Numbered from the stretch's first letter, positions 8,458 through 17,969 are shown. The stretch is DNA of 64,000 nt from Neobacillus terrae (GCF_011393025.1 NZ_JAAOEO010000002.1:62001-126000); one strand, 5' to 3'. The notes: generated by a model not told the origin, from the letters alone. Made by a program: numbers and translations.

Positions 8458-8480
8458 TGGGTGATTAGTGAGGTGAGGCA

Positions 8481-9227
8481 ATGCTGGGCTTATTGTTCAT
8501 GACCAAAAAGAGAAAAACAACATTAGAAGAATCGGTAGCATTAATACAACAGGGAGAAGATTCCCTAAGGAATGAAATAATAGATTCCTATAAACCTTTT
8601 ATAGCAAAAACAGTTTCGGCTGTTTGTAAAAGGTATATACACGAAACCGACGATGAATTTAGCATCGGCCTTATCGCATTTAATGAAGCAATTGATAAGT
8701 ATTCTCCAGAGAAAGGCAGTTCCCTGCTGAGTTTTGGAGAAGTCCTGATCAAAAGGCGTGTAATTGATTATATCCGAAAGCAGTCGAGAAACAAAACAAT
8801 AAGTTTCGAATATAACAGCGACCTTCAGGACGACGATTCGCAAAGTGTTTCGTTTGAAAATGAGCTTTCAATTGATGAATATAATAGAAAAACCGAGCAA
8901 GAGCTTCGCAGGGATGAAATTATGCATTTCCAAAAGCTTTTAACCAAGTATGAATTAAGCTTTAATGATTTGCTTGAAAATTCCCCTAAGCATGCTGACG
9001 CCAGGAAAAATGCAATAATGGCTGCAAAACTTCTGGTTGAAAAGAAAGAATTGAGGGAAATATTACTTACAAAGAAGAGGCTGCCCATTAAGCAGCTTGA
9101 AGAGTTGGTCGATGTAAGCAGAAAAACATTAGAGAGAAATAGAAAATATATTATTGCAATGGCACTTATTTTTACAAGTGATTATGTTTACCTAAAGGAT
9201 TATATTAAGGGGGTGCTGGAAACATGA
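8481..9227 (+). CDS. sigI: RNA polymerase sigma factor SigI
   Basis: 248 aa, a member of the SigI branch of sigma-70 factors. Region 2 (SYKPFIAKTVSAVCKRYI to GLIAFNEAIDKYSPEKGSSLLSFGEVLIKRRVIDYIRKQ) is intact, and the SigI-specific C-terminal domain (KLLTKYELSFNDLLENSPKH to LTKKRLPIKQLEELVDVSRKTLERNRKYIIA) replaces a classical region 4. The ATG is 4 bases from GAGGTGAGG. It overlaps rsgI by 4 bases (ATGA), indicating translational coupling. SigI in Bacillus responds to heat and cell-wall stress and drives wall-related genes. Confidence 0.93.
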   Translation: MLGLLFMTKKRKTTLEESVALIQQGEDSLRNEIIDSYKPFIAKTVSAVCKRYIHETDDEFSIGLIAFNEAIDKYSPEKGSSLLSFGEVLIKRRVIDYIRKQSRNKTISFEYNSDLQDDDSQSVSFENELSIDEYNRKTEQELRRDEIMHFQKLLTKYELSFNDLLENSPKHADARKNAIMAAKLLVEKKELREILLTKKRLPIKQLEELVDVSRKTLERNRKYIIAMALIFTSDYVYLKDYIKGVLET

Positions 9228-10357
9228 AAAAAGGAATCATTATGGAAATAGATGATGTTTTTCTAACATTATTAACTCCTGATGGTGAGTTTTTGCGTGC
9301 CCGTAAACAACCAAAACCATATGTTCTTGGAGAAGAGGTACATTTTTATCCTCTTGAAGTGAACGAAGGGAAAAAAAGGTCAATTTCATTAGTAAGATTT
9401 TTAAAGGGGAAAGTCTTACTGTCGGCAGCTGCTGCTATATTTCTTCTTGCAGCTTCATACGTACCATTGTACAAGGGCAATCAGGCATATGCTTATATGT
9501 CCATTGATGTTAATCCAAGCATTGAACTCGCTTTAAATAAAAAGATGCAGGTTCTGGAATTAACACCGTTTAATAAGGATGGTAAAAAGATCGTAAAGAA
9601 TCTGAATGACTGGCAAAAAAGGGATGTAGCTGCTGTTGCAGAACAAATTTTAAACGAAATAAAAAAACAAGGTTATACAAAATCAAAGTCACTCGTAGTT
9701 ATCTCAACTGTGCGGGCTGAAAAAAGCGAAAAGAACGCTGAAATACAGCTGACAGAGAATCTACAGGAAATAAAAGAAACAATAAAAAAAGACGATCTGG
9801 AAATTGCAGTTGTCAAAGGAAACAAAAGGGATCTGCAAGCTGCTCATGAGCAGGGGATGACTGCAGGTAAGTACAAGGAAAAAAGTATTCCTATAAGGTT
9901 TGAAAAGAAAAAGGATGATAAACCTACAATAAAGGATAAAAGCAAAGAGGCGGCAGTTACCGAACAGCCACAAATAACTCCACCTTCTGTTCCACCTTCT
10001 GTCCCAGCTGTTCCTGCTGTACCAGCTCCTCCGCCTGGACAATTAAAGAAAGAACTGAATGCACAGCCACAAACTTCGAATGCGGTTAAGCCAAGTGTAC
10101 CTGCTAAGGTTAAACCGGTACCACCAGGACAGATTAAGAAGAATAATGGCCAGCAAATTAGGCAGAATCATGAAGTAAATCATGCGCCTGAAAAAAAAAG
10201 CACTTTTATCCAAAAACCAAGAAGTAACCCACATACCGCCCCTGGCCAAGTGAAGAAGTATGGCAGTTCAACAGGTGGAGAACATCATCAGTCAGGTAAT
10301 GCTTTTAAAAATAAAGAAACCCATGGCGGCCAAGAAGGCCAAAAACACGGGAAATAA
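9224..10357 (+). CDS. rsgI: Anti-sigma-I factor RsgI
   Basis: 377 aa single-pass membrane protein. Residues 1-50 are the cytosolic RsgI anti-sigma domain (IIMEIDDVFLTLLTPDGEF). A membrane segment spans ~63-83. The conserved juxtamembrane SIDVNPSIE contains N97-P98, the position where RsgI proteins self-cleave. The outer domain (~95-215) ends in a Pro/Lys/Gln-rich tail with three PGQ(L/I/V)KK motifs, near residues 270, 302 and 345, and a His/Gly-rich end. Unlike clostridial RsgI proteins there is no carbohydrate-binding module. It overlaps sigI and should hold SigI until a wall signal triggers intramembrane proteolysis. Confidence 0.93.
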   Translation: MKKGIIMEIDDVFLTLLTPDGEFLRARKQPKPYVLGEEVHFYPLEVNEGKKRSISLVRFLKGKVLLSAAAAIFLLAASYVPLYKGNQAYAYMSIDVNPSIELALNKKMQVLELTPFNKDGKKIVKNLNDWQKRDVAAVAEQILNEIKKQGYTKSKSLVVISTVRAEKSEKNAEIQLTENLQEIKETIKKDDLEIAVVKGNKRDLQAAHEQGMTAGKYKEKSIPIRFEKKKDDKPTIKDKSKEAAVTEQPQITPPSVPPSVPAVPAVPAPPPGQLKKELNAQPQTSNAVKPSVPAKVKPVPPGQIKKNNGQQIRQNHEVNHAPEKKSTFIQKPRSNPHTAPGQVKKYGSSTGGEHHQSGNAFKNKETHGGQEGQKHGK

Positions 10358-10359
10358 CA

Positions 10360-10385
10360 AAGTCCGGCTTAGGCCGGACTTTTTC
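10360..10385. terminator. Bidirectional terminator between rsgI and the SASP gene
   Basis: AGTCCGGC-TTAG-GCCGGACT followed by T5 on the plus strand and preceded by A-rich bases for the minus strand. Confidence 0.9.
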
Positions 10386-10401
10386 CATTTATATTTAATT
10401 T

Positions 10402-10596
10402 TTATTCTCTTCCTGATAATTGAGCTTGAGCTTGTTGTACCAGTCTCTTTGTGATTTCTCCGCCTACTGAACCGTTAGCGCGTGAAACGGTATCAGATCC
10501 CAGCTGAACACCAAATTCCTGAGCAATTTCATACTTTACTTGGTCAAGATATTGCTCAATCCCAGGGACTAGTAGCTTGTTACTGCTTCTTGCCAT
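10402..10596 (-). CDS. Alpha/beta-type small acid-soluble spore protein
   Basis: 64 aa. SASP that coats DNA in the forespore and protects it from UV and heat. The family landmarks are present: [23 protein letters not shown], where the germination protease GPR cuts within EIAQE, and [16 protein letters not shown] in the DNA-binding second half. The start is the ATG at 10596 (MARSSNK) behind AAGGAG; an ATG three codons earlier is too close to the ribosome site. It should be transcribed in the forespore by SigG. It ends against rsgI with a shared terminator. Confidence 0.95.
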   Translation of the reverse strand: MARSSNKLLVPGIEQYLDQVKYEIAQEFGVQLGSDTVSRANGSVGGEITKRLVQQAQAQLSGRE

Positions 10597-10720
10597 AAGA
10601 ATCATCTCCTTTTTGCATTACAGAGAAAATTTCTCTGTATATATATTTTGGTCTTTTATCTTAACTTCATAAGTGGTAATACTTTTCGTTTATGGCAAAT
10701 CACGTATGCTTAAAAATATC

Positions 10721-11065
10721 TTAATCTTTCCCGTGACTTACATCCTTGGTCGGGTGCATAAATGGATAAGCCTGAGGTTTCCTTTGGTGTTCAAGAAGAT
10801 CTCTATTTTCTGCTGAATTCCAGCCGATATCATTCGTTGGATGGACCCATTCCTCTCCTGACATAATAGCTGGGTCTGTCTCACTTGACCAATTTTCCAA
10901 AGGGGAATCCGGCGAAGAATAAAGACAGTCCCCGATTTTAACTCCGAACTTGTTTACAAATGGAGGTTTCATGCTAATTCCAGTTCCTTTAAAGCTTGGG
11001 GCGTTTATTTGATGCGGAAGGGTTTCATTTAAACTGACCTGATCCTTATTATGCTTCTTACTCAT
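10721..11065 (-). CDS. DUF3905-like protein, probably spore-associated
   Basis: 114 aa, hydrophilic, with no signal peptide or membrane segment. The segment GEEWVHPTNDIGWNSAENRDLLE resembles the core of DUF3905, a family I recall from spore-forming bacilli; function unknown. The start is an ATG behind AAAAGGAGCGA. It sits among SASP and small spore-type genes, which suggests sporulation-phase expression. The family assignment is from memory and moderately secure. Confidence 0.65.
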   Translation of the reverse strand: MSKKHNKDQVSLNETLPHQINAPSFKGTGISMKPPFVNKFGVKIGDCLYSSPDSPLENWSSETDPAIMSGEEWVHPTNDIGWNSAENRDLLEHQRKPQAYPFMHPTKDVSHGKD

Positions 11066-11217
11066 CCCAATCGCTCCTTTTCTTTTTATTTTTTGCTTAA
11101 TCTTTTGTTTTATGATTAGAAGGAACTAGTAAATCAGGAAGCTGTTTTGGGAATGGTAACTTTCAACCTGTGCAAAATATATTTAGATTTAAATTTTTAT
11201 GCCTAGGAGGGGTTAAA

Positions 11218-11379
11218 ATGGCGAAACGAAAAGCTGAAAGAAATGCTGTTGAAAAATACACAAAAACACCTCATAAAAATGTACAAGAATCAGAGTTCTC
11301 AGCTGAATTTTCACATGGCGAAGAAGCAATAAAGGGTGCAAATCGAAATTCCAAGCTTGGAAAAAAGGGGCGCTCGTAA
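11218..11379 (+). CDS. Small basic spore-type protein (possible gamma-SASP relative)
   Basis: 53 aa, rich in Lys and Asn, starting at an ATG after AGGAGGGG. The segment ESEFSAEFSHGEEAI resembles the GPR-cleaved motif of gamma-type SASPs (xEFASE), and the 58-aa protein at 58198 carries the closer variant NAEFAHE. It overlaps the next gene by one base (TAATG). The longer reading from 11170 lacks a ribosome site. The SASP link is inference. Confidence 0.6.
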   Translation: MAKRKAERNAVEKYTKTPHKNVQESEFSAEFSHGEEAIKGANRNSKLGKKGRS

Positions 11380-11519
11380 TGAATGAATCGAATAAGGAAA
11401 AAGTTCAAAACACCAATGTGGAATTTAGTGTTGAGTTCGGTGATGTAAATGGAATTAAATTATATGAATTACCATATATGAATCAGAAAAATAAAACCAA
11501 AAATGAAAAAAGAAAATAA
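11379..11519 (+). CDS. Small hydrophilic protein, coupled to the upstream spore-type gene
   Basis: 46 aa reading from the ATG in TAATG to a TAA at 11517. It contains VEFSVEFGD, echoing the EFSAEF motif of the preceding gene, and a Lys/Asn-rich tail. It is below normal ORF cut-offs, but translational coupling, the shared motif and the terminator immediately after its stop support it. Function unknown. Confidence 0.55.
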   Translation: MNESNKEKVQNTNVEFSVEFGDVNGIKLYELPYMNQKNKTKNEKRK

Positions 11520-11543
11520 GCCGGCCTGAGCCGGCTTATTTTT
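11515..11543 (+). terminator. Terminator of the small spore-gene pair
   Basis: A perfect 11-bp stem AATAAGCCGGC / GCCGGCTTATT with a 4-base loop and T-rich tail. Confidence 0.9.
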
Positions 11544-11579
11544 ATTGGTAAGAAAAATAAAGTTTTACCTTTTAAATTG

Positions 11580-11850
11580 TCTATCCCCAGCGCCCAGCGA
11601 GTTGTCATCCTTGATTAGCTTCCTGGATTATCTTGCATCAAGTATGACCGTTAGGTGATACTTTGGTGCAGCTAGTCCATCCCGCTTCTCCCTACGATAA
11701 GTCAACATCGAACTCAAGTGCTCTTGCGCCACAGCTTTTTCAAAGAAGCTTATGTTCAGCTCGTCGCAATGCTGCACGTTGTCTATTCAGAGAAGCCGTT
11801 ATAGGAAGTTCATTCAGGTAGTTGCTTCGCTGAACGGCGCGTGCGCTTTT
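11580..11850. repeat. Dispersed intergenic repeat, copy B
   Basis: No gene is visible. The stretch shares TTCAGCTCGTCGCAA and CAGGTAGTTGCTT with copy A (3170-3300), and ATGACCGTTAGGTGAT with the block at 33990-34010 (one base different). Boundaries are approximate. Confidence 0.55.
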
Positions 11851-11851
11851 C

Positions 11852-13594
11852 TTACATAGCAAAATTAAATGAAGAGGTTTTCTCATTGGCAGGTTCAAAA
11901 AATACTACCAGGCAGGATCTTGTTTTTGAGATTTTTCCTGTTTTTAAATATTTATTAAGGTCAAACGCTAATGACTCTAGCATGGTGTGCTTGTATAGCT
12001 CTTTTTCTCCCAGACCTAACTGTACAAAATTCTGACCAGCATTTTCTGGTGTTTCTATTAACAATTTATAAATCCCGGCTCTTTCATCTTTATTAAAGCT
12101 TGGCTCCCACCAAGGTTTTCTTGGTTTATATTTTTGGCTTGAGAAATAGTCGTACTTCATTAATCCTTCCGCAATATCCAAGTCCGGAATATTCCGGTAC
12201 TTTAGAAACTCTAAAAGTCTGCGGTATAAATCTTCAAGCTGATGTCCAATTCTGGACCACCCTTGACTGTCCCAATAGGAACCGAAATCCTGAAAGAAAT
12301 CAAACGGAGTATCAAACACTTTTGTTACCAGGTATTCAACAGTATAATCCATTCGGTGGTCGTTCCAGTACTTCTCCAACACATCCTCAACCTGTTTGAT
12401 CTTAATGATATCATCAAAGGAAAGAACATTATTTCCGAGAATTTCATAGGGAGCATTGTCCATAAATGTGTATTGATGTTCATCTGAACGGATCCTTAGC
12501 CCCGTGCCTCTTAGCATTTTAAGAAAGCCAAGCTGCAGCTCTTCAGGCCTTAGATCAAAGACATCATTAAAGGTTTTTCTAAAGGAATGGTAATCCTCTT
12601 CTGGAAGTCCTGCAATCAAGTCAAGATGCTGATCGATTTTTCCGCCTTCTTTAACCAGGGTTACAGTCCGGGTTAATTTAGTGAAGTTTTGCTTTCTCAT
12701 GACCAGTTCATTTGTATAATCATTGGTTGACTGAACCCCAATCTCAAATCTAAAAAGGCCTGGAGGGGCTTCAGCATTTAAAAATTCAATTACCTCTGGT
12801 CTCATGATGTCGGCAGTAATTTCAAATTGAAAAACGGTCCCAGGAAGGTGTTCATCAATTAAAAAACGGAACATTTCCATGGCATAACTTCTACTAATGT
12901 TAAAGGTCCTATCAACGAATTTAAGGGTTTTTGCACCATTAGCCATTAAGAACCGAATATCGTCCTTAATTTTTTCCCTGTCAAAATATCTTACTCCTAC
13001 TTCTATAGAGGAGAGACAGAACTGGCAGCTAAATGGGCAGCCCCTGCTAGTTTCAATATATGTTACCCGCTTGCCTAAATGGGACAGGTCCTCATCAAAA
13101 CGATAGGGAGAAGGCAATTCTTTCAAATCCAGCTTATTCATTTGGGGAGTAATACGAATCTTACCTTCATTTCGGAAAGCGATTCCTGGAACTTTATCAA
13201 ACTGGTTCTCGCCGTCCAATTCGCTAAGAAGCTGTTTAAAGGTTTCTTCACCTTCACCCATTACGATAAAATCTGCACTTGGTACTTTTTCCATCCATTC
13301 CAAAGTATCATAAGAAACTTCTGGACCGCCGAGAACTATCTCAATGGAAGGATTAATCTTTTTAATAATATTTATTACTTTGATTGTCTCTTCTATATTC
13401 CAAATATAACAGCTGAATCCTATTATATCGGGTTTTTGCTGAATGAGATCGGAAACAATATTCATAACGGGGTCTTTGATTGTATATTCTTTTAGGTTTA
13501 TTTTGAATTCGGGTTCCGCATATGCTTTTAAATAACGGATCGCCAAATTGGTATGGATATACTTTGCGTTCAAAGTGGAACAAATAATATTCAT
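11852..13594 (-). CDS. B12-binding-domain radical SAM protein (DUF4080 type)
   Basis: 580 aa. Residues ~1-140 form a cobalamin-binding-like Rossmann domain (IGFSCYIWNIEET, VLGGPEVSYD, VMGEGEE). The radical SAM core follows with CPFSCQFC (CxxxCxxC) near residue 190, which binds a 4Fe-4S cluster and SAM. The C-terminal ~200 residues match the pattern of DUF4080 proteins. There is no DxHxxG motif visible in the N-terminal domain, so cobalamin, if bound, would be base-off/His-off. The substrate is unknown. The ATG follows AAAAGGAGTT. It is a lone gene between a repeat block and lutABC. Confidence 0.85.
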   Translation of the reverse strand: MNIICSTLNAKYIHTNLAIRYLKAYAEPEFKINLKEYTIKDPVMNIVSDLIQQKPDIIGFSCYIWNIEETIKVINIIKKINPSIEIVLGGPEVSYDTLEWMEKVPSADFIVMGEGEETFKQLLSELDGENQFDKVPGIAFRNEGKIRITPQMNKLDLKELPSPYRFDEDLSHLGKRVTYIETSRGCPFSCQFCLSSIEVGVRYFDREKIKDDIRFLMANGAKTLKFVDRTFNISRSYAMEMFRFLIDEHLPGTVFQFEITADIMRPEVIEFLNAEAPPGLFRFEIGVQSTNDYTNELVMRKQNFTKLTRTVTLVKEGGKIDQHLDLIAGLPEEDYHSFRKTFNDVFDLRPEELQLGFLKMLRGTGLRIRSDEHQYTFMDNAPYEILGNNVLSFDDIIKIKQVEDVLEKYWNDHRMDYTVEYLVTKVFDTPFDFFQDFGSYWDSQGWSRIGHQLEDLYRRLLEFLKYRNIPDLDIAEGLMKYDYFSSQKYKPRKPWWEPSFNKDERAGIYKLLIETPENAGQNFVQLGLGEKELYKHTMLESLAFDLNKYLKTGKISKTRSCLVVFFEPANEKTSSFNFAM

Positions 13595-13816
13595 TTCTAT
13601 AACTCCTTTTTAGGATAAAACCAATATTCTATTATATCGTTTTTTTTATAAAAAAGAAATAGAGCTCTTTGTTAACAAAAAGAAGATTATTGGAATATTT
13701 TCAAGGAATAAGAGATGTTTTTCTTTTCTGTCTATTTGATATTCAGGTATGATTACTAAGAGAGAAGATTCATTGACCACAAAAGAAAACAAATGAAGAT
13801 TTATGAGGTGAGGAAG

Positions 13817-14533
13817 ATGAAAGTAGCTTTATTTGCTACATGCCTGGTTGATCTTTTTCAGAGCAATGTGGGGAAAGCCACCGTTGAACTGCTTGAGCAT
13901 CTCGGCTGTGAAGTGGAATTTCCTGAATCCCAGGTTTGCTGCGGGCAGCCCGCTTATAACAGTGGATACTTAAAAGAATCAAAGGAAGCAATGAAAAGGA
14001 TGATAGAGACTTTTTTGGATGCCGAGTATATAGTTTCTCCTTCCGGGTCTTGCATCGCCATGTTTCGGGAGTATCCTCATATTTTTAAAGGTGACCCTGA
14101 ATGGGAACCAAAGGCTATTAAGGTAGCTGAAAAATCCTTTGAACTAACTGAGTTTATCGTTGATGTTCTTAAAGTGGAAGATGTTGGTGCTGCTTTTGAT
14201 GCGTCTGTTACCTATCATACTTCCTGCCATATGACCCGATTGCTGGGGGTCAGGAAAGCACCAATGGTCCTTCTTAAAAACGTAAAAGGGCTTCGTTTCA
14301 CAGAACTTCCTGGAAAAGAACAATGCTGCGGATTTGGAGGAACTTTTTCAGTGAAAATGGCTCAAATTTCCGAGCAGATGGTAGATGAGAAGGTTTGCCA
14401 TATTGAAGAAACAGAAGCAGAGTATTTAATTGGCGCAGATGCTGGATGCCTAATGAATATTGGCGGCCGTATACAGAGAAAAGGAAAACCAATAAAAGTT
14501 CTTCACATTGCTGAAATTCTAAACAGCCGTTAA
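13817..14533 (+). CDS. lutA: L-lactate utilisation protein LutA (Fe-S subunit)
   Basis: 238 aa with two CCG domains: [13 protein letters not shown] (around residue 44) and [13 protein letters not shown] (around residue 170), plus SCHMTR. LutABC together oxidise L-lactate to pyruvate using an iron-sulfur relay. The start at 13817 is behind GAGGTGAGGAAG; an upstream in-frame ATG at 13793 lacks a ribosome site. It is the first gene of lutA-lutB-lutC. In B. subtilis the operon is repressed by LutR and SinR; no lutR lies here. Confidence 0.93.
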   Translation: MKVALFATCLVDLFQSNVGKATVELLEHLGCEVEFPESQVCCGQPAYNSGYLKESKEAMKRMIETFLDAEYIVSPSGSCIAMFREYPHIFKGDPEWEPKAIKVAEKSFELTEFIVDVLKVEDVGAAFDASVTYHTSCHMTRLLGVRKAPMVLLKNVKGLRFTELPGKEQCCGFGGTFSVKMAQISEQMVDEKVCHIEETEAEYLIGADAGCLMNIGGRIQRKGKPIKVLHIAEILNSR

Positions 14534-14556
14534 AGAATGGGAATGGAGGGAAAGCC

Positions 14557-15984
14557 ATGCCGATGAAAATAGGCTCAAATGACTTTAAAGACAGGGTTGA
14601 GGAAGGAATCAATGATTCTTTTATGAGAAAGGCAGTTGCCGGTGCACAAGAAAGGATGGGTTCGAGAAGGCAGGATGCTGCTGATCAGTTGGGGAATTGG
14701 GAAGATTGGAGATCCCATGGCGAGGAAATTCGCCAGCATGTATTAGAACATTTGGATTACTATTTGAAGGAATTAAGTGACAATATAGCAAGCAGGGGAG
14801 GACATGTCTTTTTTGCCCAAACTCCGGCTGAAGCAAATGAATACATAAAAAACGTGGTGGAAAGCAAAGGAGCAAAAAAGGTAGTTAAATCAAAATCAAT
14901 GGTAACAGAAGAAATCAATTTGAATTCTTACCTGGAAGAGGCTGGGTGTGAGGTAACGGAAACGGATTTGGGAGAATATATACTCCAGGTTGATGATCAT
15001 GATCCTCCATCTCATATAGTTGTACCCGCTCTACATAAAAATAAAGAACAGATCAGAGATGTTTTTACAGAAAAACTGGGTTATCAGAAAACTGAAAAGC
15101 CTGAAGAATTAGCGGCTCACGCCCGTGCTGTCCTTCGTCAAAAATTTCTTGAAGCAGATATTGGCATTACAGGCTGTAATTTTGCAGTAGCAGAAACCGG
15201 GTCCTTTTGCCTTGTTACAAACGAAGGGAATGCAGACCTTGTAACTGCTCTCCCAAAGACACAAATCACTGTAATGGGGATGGAAAGGATTGTTCCTACC
15301 TTTGTTGAGCTGGAGGTTCTTGTTAGTTTGCTGACGAGAAGTGCAGTTGGACAGAAACTGACCAGTTATATTACCGTTTTAACAGGTCCGAGGGAACAAA
15401 ATGAGGCTGATGGGCCGGAGGAATTCCATCTGGTCATAGTTGACAATGGCCGTTCAAATATATTGGGAAGTGAATTTCAGTCCATATTGCAATGTATCCG
15501 CTGCGGTGCTTGTATAAATGCATGTCCTGTATACCGTCATATTGGCGGACATTCCTATGGTTCTATTTATTCCGGCCCTATCGGAGCTGTTCTTACACCG
15601 CTTCTGGGAGGATATGAGGAAAATAAAGAATTGCCCTATGCCTCAACTCTTTGTGGGGCATGTACCGAGGTATGTCCAGTAAAAATACCGCTACATGGAC
15701 TGCTTCTGAAGCATCGTGAGCAAATTGTTGAAAAGGAAGGGAAGGCCCCTATCTCAGAAAAGCTTGCTATGAAAGCTTTTGGTCTTGGTGCAGCATCTCC
15801 CTTCCTGTATAAACTTGGGACCAAAATGGCTCCTACGGCGATGAATCCATTTGTGTCCGGCAACACCATATCAAAAGGACCAGGACCGCTTAAGGCCTGG
15901 ACAGAAATTCGTGAATTTCCTGCCCCTCACAAAGAAAGATTCCGGGATTGGTTCAAGAACCGAGAAAAGGATGGCGACGCATAA
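14557..15984 (+). CDS. lutB: L-lactate utilisation protein LutB
   Basis: 475 aa. The N-terminal half is the LUD domain ([34 protein letters not shown]). The C-terminal part has two 4Fe-4S motifs, [14 protein letters not shown] and [14 protein letters not shown]. The start is the ATG 6 bases after GGAGGG. It lies 23 bases after lutA and overlaps lutC by one base (TAATG), as in other bacilli. Confidence 0.94.
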   Translation: MPMKIGSNDFKDRVEEGINDSFMRKAVAGAQERMGSRRQDAADQLGNWEDWRSHGEEIRQHVLEHLDYYLKELSDNIASRGGHVFFAQTPAEANEYIKNVVESKGAKKVVKSKSMVTEEINLNSYLEEAGCEVTETDLGEYILQVDDHDPPSHIVVPALHKNKEQIRDVFTEKLGYQKTEKPEELAAHARAVLRQKFLEADIGITGCNFAVAETGSFCLVTNEGNADLVTALPKTQITVMGMERIVPTFVELEVLVSLLTRSAVGQKLTSYITVLTGPREQNEADGPEEFHLVIVDNGRSNILGSEFQSILQCIRCGACINACPVYRHIGGHSYGSIYSGPIGAVLTPLLGGYEENKELPYASTLCGACTEVCPVKIPLHGLLLKHREQIVEKEGKAPISEKLAMKAFGLGAASPFLYKLGTKMAPTAMNPFVSGNTISKGPGPLKAWTEIREFPAPHKERFRDWFKNREKDGDA

Positions 15985-16685
15985 TGACCGGGAGTATTAC
16001 GAACCGCGAAAAATTTCTAAATCAAATTTCTTCACAGCTTGGCCGTCAGCCTATAACGGGGAAGGTTGAAAGGCCCGTATGGAGGTTTCAGCCCCAAAAA
16101 GAAGTTCTAAAGAATGCTTCTCAGGACGAATTGCTGACTATCTTAAAGGATCAGTGCCTCAACATTCATACCAGCCTTTACATTACTGATAAAAATAATC
16201 TTTCTGCCGTTTTAAAGAATGAAATTGAGGCATATGGAGGTTCTGTGCTTGCCGGAAAGGATAATAGGTTTAAAGAGTGGGGATTGGATTTCCTTTTAAA
16301 TTCAGAAATAGAATTTGAAGAATGGGATTATACCCAAGGGCGTGAAAATATTCTCCGGGCTGAAAGAGCAGGGATAGGACTTGTCGTCAGCGAATTAACA
16401 CTTGCGGAGTCAGGAACAATTGTATTATATGCAGATAAGGATAAAGGAAGAATGGTGAGCTTCCTGCCCGAAAATCTGATTGCCCTAATACCAAAAAGTT
16501 CGTTAGTTCCGCGGATGACGCAGGCTGCTGAACAAATGCGGTCAGAACATCTTAAAGGAAATCAGGTATCTTCCTGTGTTCAATTTATTACAGGTCCAAG
16601 CAACTCTGCAGATATTGAACTTAATCTTGTGGTAGGTGTCCATGGACCCGTCAGAGCAACATATATCGTTATAAATGATTTATAA
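15984..16685 (+). CDS. lutC: L-lactate utilisation protein LutC
   Basis: 233 aa LUD-domain protein (GIGLVVSELTLAESGTIVLY, CVQFITGPSNSADIE, GVHGP). The start is taken as the ATG in the TAATG overlap with lutB, giving [13 protein letters not shown]; a longer frame beginning at 15948 lies inside lutB. It completes the Lut complex and is followed by a terminator. Confidence 0.93.
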   Translation: MTGSITNREKFLNQISSQLGRQPITGKVERPVWRFQPQKEVLKNASQDELLTILKDQCLNIHTSLYITDKNNLSAVLKNEIEAYGGSVLAGKDNRFKEWGLDFLLNSEIEFEEWDYTQGRENILRAERAGIGLVVSELTLAESGTIVLYADKDKGRMVSFLPENLIALIPKSSLVPRMTQAAEQMRSEHLKGNQVSSCVQFITGPSNSADIELNLVVGVHGPVRATYIVINDL

Positions 16686-16689
16686 CTAA

Positions 16690-16726
16690 AAAAAAGCATG
16701 AGCCATTTGGGGTTCATGCTTTTTTA
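16690..16726. terminator. Bidirectional terminator between lutC and the acyltransferase
   Basis: AAAAAGCATGA pairs with TTCATGCTTTTT around an 11-base loop, with T and A runs on both sides. Confidence 0.88.
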
Positions 16727-16728
16727 AG

Positions 16729-17748
16729 TTAAATTCTAAACGTATCAACCATACGGTATACAAATCGCTTGGTCTTTGACATTTTCAATTCAATAAAAGG
16801 CTGTGTAATGGAAGTAATAACCTTACTTGAAAGCAGTAAAGTCAATCCAAGCGCCAAACCTGCAAGCAGAATAAAACCTATGCTAGGACTGAAATAATCT
16901 TGTAGGTCGCTGTCCCTGAATACCCGTACAAAGAAACCGTGAAGCAAATAAACATATAAAGTATTTTTTCCAAGATTTGTAAAGAAATATCTTTTTTGTG
17001 GAATCATAGCCAGAAAGCTTAAAACCATTGCAAAGTTTAAAAGATAGATTCCAAGCCTTTTTAGCATAGCAATTCCCGAAGGTGCACCAAGCTTATCATA
17101 AGGCTTCGATCCAAGCAGCCAATCCTCCTGAATTCCTGGAAGGAAGTATAGACCTGCGAATACGATTAAAATCATAACCAGGGAGATTATTTTAATTTTT
17201 CGCTGTAAAAGTATATAGACATGTTCTTTTTTCAAGTAGTAGCCAATTAGGAACAATGGGAAAAATACAAAGGTTCTTAAAAGGCTTAGAAAACTGGATG
17301 TCCAATCCACATAGCCAATCAGCATTCCTACAGCCAAAGAGATTGAGATGGCTACAGGTGCCTTTAATTTGGTGAAAACGATCAATAAAATGTTCCAGCA
17401 GAAAAGGCTGATTAAAAACCATAATGACCAATGCGGATCAAAAGGGTTTACTTCAAATGTAGATTTATGGTGCTGGAAATAATAAAAAATTGAATAGATA
17501 AACTGAAATATTAAGTACGGCAAAATGAGCTTTTTGGCAACCTTAGAAATATAACCTTTTTTATTGAAGCCTTTTGAAAAATATCCTGATACAAGAATAA
17601 ACGCAGGCATATGGAAAGTATAAATTTCCTTGTATACAGCTGAGATGAGATGGTTGTTTTCATTATACGACCATAAAAGATGGCCGAAAACCACAAAAAA
17701 TATCAAAATGAATTTTACATTATCAAAATAGTAATCCCGCTGCTTCAT
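16729..17748 (-). CDS. Acyltransferase-3 family membrane protein (YkrP-like)
   Basis: 339 aa with about ten membrane segments. The N-terminal YYFDNVKFILIFFVVFGHLLW carries the conserved His of acyltransferase-3 proteins, followed by TFHMPAFILVSGYF. These proteins O-acetylate or otherwise acylate envelope glycans and lipids. Its place upstream of the kinE-mtn block fits B. subtilis ykrP, which as I recall is of the same family. The start is an ATG behind GGAGG. A SigI-type promoter lies 150 bases upstream (17898-17926), suggesting a wall-stress role. The acyl acceptor is unknown. Confidence 0.85.
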   Translation of the reverse strand: MKQRDYYFDNVKFILIFFVVFGHLLWSYNENNHLISAVYKEIYTFHMPAFILVSGYFSKGFNKKGYISKVAKKLILPYLIFQFIYSIFYYFQHHKSTFEVNPFDPHWSLWFLISLFCWNILLIVFTKLKAPVAISISLAVGMLIGYVDWTSSFLSLLRTFVFFPLFLIGYYLKKEHVYILLQRKIKIISLVMILIVFAGLYFLPGIQEDWLLGSKPYDKLGAPSGIAMLKRLGIYLLNFAMVLSFLAMIPQKRYFFTNLGKNTLYVYLLHGFFVRVFRDSDLQDYFSPSIGFILLAGLALGLTLLLSSKVITSITQPFIELKMSKTKRFVYRMVDTFRI

Positions 17749-17897
17749 GTGATCCTCCAGATAAAACCCCTGATTACTTACCTATTTAAATTACCTCTCC
17801 ATTTTAAAGACAAACAGGAAATACCTTCCAAACCATAGTTTTTCAGAAAATCCCTCTCTGTTATACAACAACTTTATGTCTGTTATATAATTATATA

Positions 17898-17926
17898 TTC
17901 GTCTTTAAGCCTTTGTTTTAGGGGGT
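17898..17926 (-). promoter_or_regulatory. SigI-type promoter facing the acyltransferase gene
   Basis: On the minus strand ACCCCCTAAA (17926-17917) and CGAA (17901-17898). The spacing is identical to the element upstream of sigI. It points to the gene starting at 17748 and would give a leader of about 140 bases. Confidence 0.6.
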
Positions 17927-17969
17927 TTTTGTCACTGGTAAAAAAGTGTTATAAAAATATTTGGTGGAA

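Noticed and set aside
9190..9215. Minus-strand ACCCCC inside the end of sigI as another SigI promoter
   Set aside because: No CGTA/CGAA at the required distance and no minus-strand gene.
12100..12487. Plus-strand ORFs opposite the radical SAM gene
   Set aside because: Shadow frames of a well-supported minus-strand gene.
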